A stretch of DNA of 64,000 nt from a virus: positions 1-64,000 of IMG/VR virus record IMGVR_UViG_3300049433_000110. One strand, 5' to 3'. The position numbers and the translations under genes were made by a program. This document shows positions 58,983 through 64,000 of this stretch, one piece after another; within the stretch, counting starts at the first letter, position 1, and every line of letters begins with the position of its first letter. A model generated the notes under the pieces. The model saw only the letters and a list, made by a program, of their open reading frames with translations, had not been told where the DNA came from and did no database searches.

Positions 58983-59250
58983 CCTGCACATCCGGCGGCC
59001 GACCACTGCGAGGATGGGCCACGGTTCTGCGATGCCCCACCGCAGGCGGGATATCGGCGCGCCCGGCTTCGGTCACGATCTTCGCCCTGTCGTGATCCAA
59101 GAAGGCGACCGTGATCGCGTATTCGCCGTCCTCGTTCCAGCCGATCTGACCCACCAGCATGCCCGGTGAGCCCATCGCGGCCGAGGCGCGCACGCGGTCG
59201 AAATAGGGCAGCAGTTGCTCGATCTGCTTGGCGTTGAGTTTGATTCTCAC
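58975..59250 (-). CDS. Small early protein
   Basis: 91 residues from ATG 59250. Strand-helix start (RIKLNAKQIEQLLPYFDRV), then strands (EYAITVAFLDHDRAKIV). Not recognised. Confidence 0.6.
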   Translation of the reverse strand: MRIKLNAKQIEQLLPYFDRVRASAAMGSPGMLVGQIGWNEDGEYAITVAFLDHDRAKIVTEAGRADIPPAVGHRRTVAHPRSGRPPDVQDD

Positions 59251-60692
59251 GGCAGTTGTTCCACCACCGCCAGCAAATTAGCCTCCGCCTCTTTCGCCTG
59301 CGAAGCCAACTTGCGATCCTTCTTCTGATCCAACTTGCTGTCGCGGTTCTGAAAGACAGCCCATTCCTTGGCGAATTTGCATACGGATTCCATCAACAGG
59401 TACACCTTCAGGTCGAGGCTGGCGGTCAGGGGTTCGGAATCGCTTTGCAGCGAAGTTGGCTCCTCAGCAGGCGGGGAGAGGGCGTCGCACGGGGTATCGC
59501 GCGCTTGCCTCACGGAGTCCTCACGGATATCCGCGCCCTCAGAAACGGTTGTTACGATTGCGGGCTTCTCCCGCTCCGCCTTCAGCGCTTCCTGGTCGCG
59601 CTCCAACGCAGCCCGATCCTCCGCGATCTGTTGCGCCCATGCCTGTTGCGCCGCTTCGACCAGCTCCCGCTGACGAGTTTCCTCCTGGCGCTGGGCTTCT
59701 ACCCGCCGTTCCTCGGCCAACTGCGCTTCCTGACGAGCCAGTAGCGCCGAGTTCTCTTCCGCCATGCGTTTGGCATTGGCCTCGGCCGCTGCTGCGATCT
59801 CGCGCCGTATACGCTCGTTCTCAGCCGCTTGCCGAGCCGCTTCGGCATCTCGTGCAGCCTTCGCTACCCGTTCCTCCTCGGCGATTCGAGCCCGCTCCAC
59901 ATCGGCCGCCGCCTGCTGCCGCAACCGCTCGCGTTCCAATTCCTCGCGGGCCAGGCGCTGTACCTCCGCCAACCTTTCCCGCTCAACCTTCGCGGCAGCC
60001 TCATTGGCCAGCCGCACCCGCTCGTTCTCGGCCCGCTCCTCAGCCAAACGCTTCTGCTCCGTCTCCACCGCGACCGCATTCGCGTGAGCGGCCCGCAGCC
60101 GGATCAGCGTCGTGGCCTTCGCGCCTTCGGCCTCCTTTTGGAACTCGGCAAACGTATGGTCGACAACAATCGACTCGATATCCTTGATGAAAATGGTGAT
60201 GTCGGTCGAACTGCGATTCGCGACCGCCAACGCGGCGTAACGGATGTCATCCTCGATGCGGCCTCGGATGGTGGCGATGCGCTGGGCTTCGGCCGCAGCC
60301 TTCGCTTGGCGCTCGTTTTCCTTGCGCGTCTCCTCGGTTTTAATCTGCAAGTCAACCGGTCCCTCGATCACCAGCAACTCGTTGGTGATGCGCTCGGCCT
60401 CAGTGTCGAGTTTCTTGCCGAGGTCCAGGATCGGCCGCTTAGCCGCCTTGCGCAGTTTCTCCACTTCGTAGCGCGGCTCGCGGATCTCGGCGCGTGCTTC
60501 GCAGGCTTCCTTCATGCCCTTTGCGGTCGCAACATCAAACACAACGCTGCCGTACTTCGCGCGCAGATCCGCAATGCCGGCGGCGACCTTGTCAATCTTG
60601 ACGAGCGCGGTGGAGACGGCTTCGAGTTGGGTGGCGAGCGAAGTGTCTTCCGGGGACGCGACGGGCTCGACAGCAGTGGGCTGGGCGCTCAT
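59247..60692 (-). CDS. Long coiled-coil protein of the recombination group
   Basis: 481 residues from ATG 60692. N-terminal domain of about 110 residues with EPRYEVEKLRKAAKRPILDL, a conserved pattern in phage proteins found beside RecT/exonuclease genes, then a very long Glu/Arg/Ala coiled coil (about 205-400), then a helical tail. It probably helps organise DNA pairing at ends; role inferred from place. Confidence 0.7.
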   Translation of the reverse strand: MSAQPTAVEPVASPEDTSLATQLEAVSTALVKIDKVAAGIADLRAKYGSVVFDVATAKGMKEACEARAEIREPRYEVEKLRKAAKRPILDLGKKLDTEAERITNELLVIEGPVDLQIKTEETRKENERQAKAAAEAQRIATIRGRIEDDIRYAALAVANRSSTDITIFIKDIESIVVDHTFAEFQKEAEGAKATTLIRLRAAHANAVAVETEQKRLAEERAENERVRLANEAAAKVERERLAEVQRLAREELERERLRQQAAADVERARIAEEERVAKAARDAEAARQAAENERIRREIAAAAEANAKRMAEENSALLARQEAQLAEERRVEAQRQEETRQRELVEAAQQAWAQQIAEDRAALERDQEALKAEREKPAIVTTVSEGADIREDSVRQARDTPCDALSPPAEEPTSLQSDSEPLTASLDLKVYLLMESVCKFAKEWAVFQNRDSKLDQKKDRKLASQAKEAEANLLAVVEQLP

Positions 60693-61342
60693 TCCTGTTG
60701 CTCCAGAGTTTCGCGGTGCTCATTCGCCGCCGCCTCAACTTCCAGAGGCACTTCGGCACCGGCAGCGGCATACAGTGCCCATACCGATTTGCGAGTCTTG
60801 AGTAACGAGTCCATCGTCTGCTGGCCACGCAGGGCTTTGATCGATTCGTCGTCCGACGGTTTCTCAGCAGTGTTTCCCGACGTCGTCGCGGTATTGGTCG
60901 AAGCACCGTTGCCGCCGGCAGATTGAGGCACGGTGCGATGCATCGTCATCTGAAATGGGCGCTTGCGAGGCAACGCGATCGTAACCGGCTTATCGGCCTC
61001 AATGTCCGGAGACCCCCATACACGGATACAATCGTCGTCGTTGTACGTCGTCGGGAACAGCGTGACGCGCTTACCGATCCACTCCTGCACCTTCTTGCCA
61101 AACATGTCCTTCAGGCAAATGCCGTTGGTCTTGTTGAGCGCGAGTTGCTTCTCGGTGCGGTCGAAGCTGATGAGCCCCTTGACCTGCGGACCTTTGTCGC
61201 CGATCAACTCCTCGAGCTTCACGCCCGCGATCTTCAGTGTGACTTTTTTGCCTTTGAGGTCCGCGGCTTTCAGGAAGCGGCCGGGATACAATTCATCCCA
61301 GTCCACCGGTGTTGGAAACACTTTTGCTTGTTGTTCAGCCAT
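60689..61342 (-). CDS. ssDNA-binding-type OB-fold candidate
   Basis: 217 residues from ATG 61342. A beta core (KGKKVTLKIAGVKLEELIG; LALNKTNGICLKDMFGKKVQ; WIGKRVTLFPTTYNDDDCI) fits an OB fold, followed by a Ser/Thr-rich linker. I recall this family next to phage exonucleases. It may coat single strands or be the pairing protein. No RecT or Erf is otherwise visible. Confidence 0.6.
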   Translation of the reverse strand: MAEQQAKVFPTPVDWDELYPGRFLKAADLKGKKVTLKIAGVKLEELIGDKGPQVKGLISFDRTEKQLALNKTNGICLKDMFGKKVQEWIGKRVTLFPTTYNDDDCIRVWGSPDIEADKPVTIALPRKRPFQMTMHRTVPQSAGGNGASTNTATTSGNTAEKPSDDESIKALRGQQTMDSLLKTRKSVWALYAAAGAEVPLEVEAAANEHRETLEQQE

Positions 61343-61343
61343 G

Positions 61344-62216
61344 TTATGCGGCCTCCAGGCCTAAGTCGTTTATGTCGTCCTGCTGACCGTAGTACCAAGT
61401 CGGCAGGCTTACGTTGTGTTCTTCATCACGCCCTGGGCCCGGCCACTTTCCAGCGGCTTCGCATTCGCCGAGGATCTTCAATAGCTCGAGATAGCGGTCG
61501 CGTCCCTCGATCAACACGTCTTCGGTGATGTTGTAGACTATGACGGCATGCGGCGCCTTTGGTTCGACCACGATTTCCTTCATGCGCGGCGCGATACCGG
61601 TGATGGCCTCGTAACCATCATGGTAGAACGCCCACTGCATGGCGTAGCCGTAGCGTGCGCATGCGGCCCCAAAGGGATGCTCGCGGCAGTCGGCCGATGT
61701 CTTGAGTCCCACAACGTAGCGCTCACCGTCGATGCGCGTCAGCCAGTCGGCCCGGCCTTTGCAGCGACGCACAGGCAGCCCCCATTCGACCGACAAATCC
61801 CATTCCATCGAGACTTCCGGGTCACCCTGCTCGAGATAGCGCATCGCCGTTGCATCGGCGCGGATGGCTTCTTGAATCGCCATGGCCGCGTCGCGCTCCT
61901 GGATTGTCAGAATCGACTTTCCCGGATGCTCCGCGACGAACGTCTTCCACTGCTCGCCGCTTTGAGGCGCGATGTTGCCGCTGCCGTTCTTCGTCAGCTT
62001 GTCCCAGATGATGAACTCGGTATCGAATCGTTCGGGCTCCAACACGGAAACATGGGCGGCCTTCCCCAGCGACAACGGCTTGGTCTGGATCGGATGCGTT
62101 CCGCGATAGATGTAGCGCTGGGGCGAATGCTCCAACTCCTTCAGCCGCGACATGTTGACCGCATCAATCTCGCGGTAACTCTCGTACGGAACGCGCGATG
62201 TGATCAGGCCGCCCAT
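61344..62216 (-). CDS. PD-(D/E)XK exonuclease-like protein with altered catalytic residue
   Basis: 290 residues from ATG 62216. Fold pattern of RecE/DUF3799-like exonucleases: N-terminal LGKAAHVSVLEPERFD, the first metal ligand in KGRADWL (Asp157), then YVVGLKTSADCREHPF and YAMQWAFYHDGY. The second motif is normally (D/E)xK; here it is Gly170-Leu-Lys172, so the acidic residue is missing. The enzyme may be inactive or use another residue. Otherwise full length. Confidence 0.8.
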   Translation of the reverse strand: MGGLITSRVPYESYREIDAVNMSRLKELEHSPQRYIYRGTHPIQTKPLSLGKAAHVSVLEPERFDTEFIIWDKLTKNGSGNIAPQSGEQWKTFVAEHPGKSILTIQERDAAMAIQEAIRADATAMRYLEQGDPEVSMEWDLSVEWGLPVRRCKGRADWLTRIDGERYVVGLKTSADCREHPFGAACARYGYAMQWAFYHDGYEAITGIAPRMKEIVVEPKAPHAVIVYNITEDVLIEGRDRYLELLKILGECEAAGKWPGPGRDEEHNVSLPTWYYGQQDDINDLGLEAA

Positions 62217-62218
62217 GA

Positions 62219-62428
62219 TTACACCTTCACCTGTTCGATCTCGCCACCCGAGACCGCCAGCGCCATGAAATCCTGTGGCGTCGCCTTGCGCACCGTGATG
62301 GTGGCCTGAATGATGTGCGCGGTCGCCTGCGCCTCGTTTTTGGCTTCCACGATGCGCAGGGGTATCGGGTCTCCCTCGGCGGTGCGGAAGTCGTCTTTTT
62401 GCTTGTGTTCGAATGCGTAATGAGGCAT
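62219..62428 (-). CDS. Small early protein
   Basis: 69 residues from ATG 62428. Pattern of a small strand-helix protein (PLRIVEAKNEAQATAHIIQA), often next to phage exonucleases. Not recognised. Confidence 0.6.
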   Translation of the reverse strand: MPHYAFEHKQKDDFRTAEGDPIPLRIVEAKNEAQATAHIIQATITVRKATPQDFMALAVSGGEIEQVKV

Positions 62429-62445
62429 GTGTGTCTCTTGTTGTG

Positions 62446-62652
62446 TTAACTAGCTTGTCTACGAAGGGCTGTGGGCGCCGTCAACGCATGCCACCGGCTC
62501 AGCACGCGCCGGCCCTCGCGCTGCCTGACGCCCTCGTCAAACCGCTCCTGCAGCGCCTTGTCAGCGCGCGCCTGCTCCAACGCTCGGGCCGCTTCCAACT
62601 CGCGGGGGCCGCGGCGGTCAGTGTATCCAACGACGTTGAATCGAATCTTCAT
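62446..62652 (-). CDS. Small basic helical protein
   Basis: 68 residues from ATG 62652. One long Arg/Glu/Ala helix (RRGPRELEAARALEQARADK). Not recognised. Confidence 0.55.
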   Translation of the reverse strand: MKIRFNVVGYTDRRGPRELEAARALEQARADKALQERFDEGVRQREGRRVLSRWHALTAPTALRRQAS

Positions 62653-62945
62653 TTCGCCTCCGGATAAATCGTGGGCACTTCCAACACCCGCTGCAGCCGC
62701 TCGCGCTTCTTCAGCGCTTCCAACTCCCAGCGCATTTTGTCGACCAACTCGGCATCGGTGAGTCGATAGGTCTCGCGGACATCCAGCGCCCAATCAGCCA
62801 GGTAAGGCGATCCCGCCGACTCGGTGATGTCCTGCGCCCCGCCAAGAGCGCAGGGGGAGGAGTTGGAAGCCGGCGGGATCGGGTCAACCGGGAGCAGCGC
62901 TCGTTGCGCCAATTCTTGGAGGTATTCGTGTAGGTGTTCGTTCAT
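62649..62945 (-). CDS. Small helical early protein
   Basis: 98 residues from ATG 62945. Helix (HEYLQELAQRALLPVDPIPP), Pro/Ser linker, then a second helix. Not recognised. Confidence 0.6.
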   Translation of the reverse strand: MNEHLHEYLQELAQRALLPVDPIPPASNSSPCALGGAQDITESAGSPYLADWALDVRETYRLTDAELVDKMRWELEALKKRERLQRVLEVPTIYPEAK

Positions 62946-63121
62946 TGCACCGTCCTCGATATCGGAACGGTCACGCGCGTGCCGATGCCAATCACCGATT
63001 CCAGCTCGTATTGCATCCGCGAGACCTTCAGGCGACGCCGCTCGACCTCCATTTCGAGGTCCTGCAGCTCCAGCGCCTCACGGATCAACTCGGCGAACTG
63101 TTTGCCGAATTCGGTGCTCAT
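62942..63121 (-). CDS. Small coiled-coil protein, 59 residues
   Basis: ATG 63121. FAELIREALELQDLEMEVER is a coiled coil, then a short strand. Not recognised. Confidence 0.55.
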   Translation of the reverse strand: MSTEFGKQFAELIREALELQDLEMEVERRRLKVSRMQYELESVIGIGTRVTVPISRTVQ

Positions 63122-63513
63122 GGCCTTGTCACCTCGACGCCACGCGGTTCCAACTTCGCGACCAGGGTTTCGAATTCGCGCGGCGACAACCGAAATGACG
63201 CCTCGCCCGCATACAGGCAGTAGACGACTTTGTGCGCCTGCACAGTGCTGATGTCGTGCGCCATGAGGGATATTTCGGCATGTTTGACGCGCGTTTCTGC
63301 GAGGCAATCATGGTTGCGAGTGCGCACATAGACCGACGCGCGCAACGGACCCCAGTCGATGTACAGCCGCCGCGGGAAGCCTTTGCAGGGCTTCAACTCG
63401 ATCTCTTCGCGCTCGGGGAGAGGGTCCGCATCGCAAATCGCCCCGCCGGCTCCTGACGATTGTGGTGACGGATTGTTCACGATCGGACCCAAACTTGTTG
63501 ATTCGGTGCTCAT
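63118..63513 (-). CDS. Small early protein
   Basis: 131 residues from ATG 63513. Disordered N-terminus, then alpha/beta domain (RRLYIDWGPLRASVYVRTRN). Not recognised. Confidence 0.6.
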   Translation of the reverse strand: MSTESTSLGPIVNNPSPQSSGAGGAICDADPLPEREEIELKPCKGFPRRLYIDWGPLRASVYVRTRNHDCLAETRVKHAEISLMAHDISTVQAHKVVYCLYAGEASFRLSPREFETLVAKLEPRGVEVTRP

Positions 63514-63671
63514 GGCGCCTTCACCTGCGCAGCCAGCCAACGATGCGCGGCCTCGGTATCGCGCCGAGCTAGCTCCACCACCATCGCCTGCAGCGGGTCA
63601 GCGGCGTAGGCGGCAGACTGCGCGGCGTAGGCTGCGGCGCGGGCGGTGAGGTCGTTGGTGGGGGTGCTCAC
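63510..63671 (-). CDS. Small Ala-rich protein, 53 residues
   Basis: GTG 63671 (GTGA overlap), ARAAAYAAQSAAYAADPLQA, a regular helix; overlaps both neighbours. Confidence 0.5.
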   Translation of the reverse strand: MSTPTNDLTARAAAYAAQSAAYAADPLQAMVVELARRDTEAAHRWLAAQVKAP

Positions 63672-63889
63672 GAGAGTAATTTCCGATAACGGCAGCTCGC
63701 CGGGTGATACGCCACGTCCAGTCGATCCGCATGCTGAGTGCGACAGGTACAGAAGTGCGTCACCAGGAGGGTGCGTAGCTTCGAGACTTCGGCCTCAGCA
63801 TCGGCCAACAGGTCCGCGAGCAGGCGCACGGAGTTGGGTCGGGAGATTTTGCAGGCGGCGCTCACAGCAGTGGGGATGTGCTTAACCAT
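63668..63889 (-). CDS. Small early protein with Cys/His end
   Basis: 73 residues from ATG 63889. Coiled middle (LADLLADAEAEVSKLRTLLV), then HFCTCRTQHADR and a later Cys, a possible zinc site. Confidence 0.55.
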   Translation of the reverse strand: MVKHIPTAVSAACKISRPNSVRLLADLLADAEAEVSKLRTLLVTHFCTCRTQHADRLDVAYHPASCRYRKLLS

Positions 63890-64000
63890 GGGTCCAGCCC
63901 TCAAACCATTCCTGAGCATCTTGGAGAGGGCCAGTGCGGTAGGAACTGTTGAAACAGTCCGTGGCTCCGGTCTGAGCCATGTACGCATCAATGCCGAGTT
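63882..64000 (-). CDS. RMF-like C-terminus, cut by the right edge
   Basis: Open from the window end to TAA at 63882-63884, 39 codons. The end reads YRTGPLQDAQEWFEGWTHG, like the last part of ribosome modulation factor-type small proteins that occur in phage early regions. The 5' part is outside the window. Confidence 0.5.
   Translation of the reverse strand, partial: LGIDAYMAQTGATDCFNSSYRTGPLQDAQEWFEGWTHG

Noticed and set aside
1-64000. Diversity-generating retroelement, CRISPR array or tRNA genes
   Set aside because: No reverse transcriptase frame, no regularly spaced direct repeats, and no cloverleaf with a T-loop GTTCRA block was noticed by eye. A tRNAscan and repeat search would be needed to exclude them fully.

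Overview
The window is almost wholly coding (by eye about 55-60 % G+C) and looks like most of the genome of a tailed double-stranded DNA phage of a Gram-negative proteobacterium. The head and tail genes are of the short-tailed type: TerL, a large P22-like portal, a scaffold-like protein, a Mu gpT-like coat protein, adaptor and P22 gp10-like nozzle proteins, and two very large ejection-type proteins, with no tape measure, sheath or major tail tube gene. A serine recombinase and a LexA-like/HTH control region suggest the phage can be temperate, but no integrase of certain function is seen. Host genus cannot be read from the sequence. Both edges cut through genes, so the replicon continues on each side; no replication helicase, primase or polymerase is inside.

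Layout. 1-2.5 kb (+): a small serine recombinase and tiny tightly overlapped genes. 2.4-4.0 kb (-): terL, alone on the opposite strand. 4.1-15.5 kb (+): portal, Gly/Lys-rich proteins, GroES-like protein, scaffold candidate, cement candidate, coat protein, ending at a clear intrinsic terminator. 15.6-25.6 kb (+): beta-rich receptor or decoration proteins, including an FN3/CBM protein and a protein with seven WPxExW repeats. 25.6-34.2 kb (+): adaptor, Zn protein, tailspike, second adaptor, gp10-like nozzle. 34.2-37.2 kb (+): a virion-type protein with a Nudix domain inserted in it, a GNAT, and a GIY-YIG enzyme. 37.2-45.4 kb (+): two ejection-type proteins, an HNH enzyme and a tail fibre. 45.5-48.2 kb (+): lysis genes and a secreted CBM-like protein. 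48.3-64 kb (-): one very tight leftward early operon of more than 45 small genes, many Cys-rich or single-membrane-span, led by a recombination group (exonuclease-like, coiled coil, OB-like protein) and a regulator group.

Five free-standing homing endonucleases lie in the late region, each at a gene junction. The most unusual items are the Nudix domain nested in a virion protein, the seven-repeat WPxExW protein ending in a PASTA-like unit, an apparent ATC start codon directly behind a homing endonuclease, nested beta-domains in the receptor proteins, Sec signal peptides on virion-region genes, and three separate operator arrays in the leftward operon.
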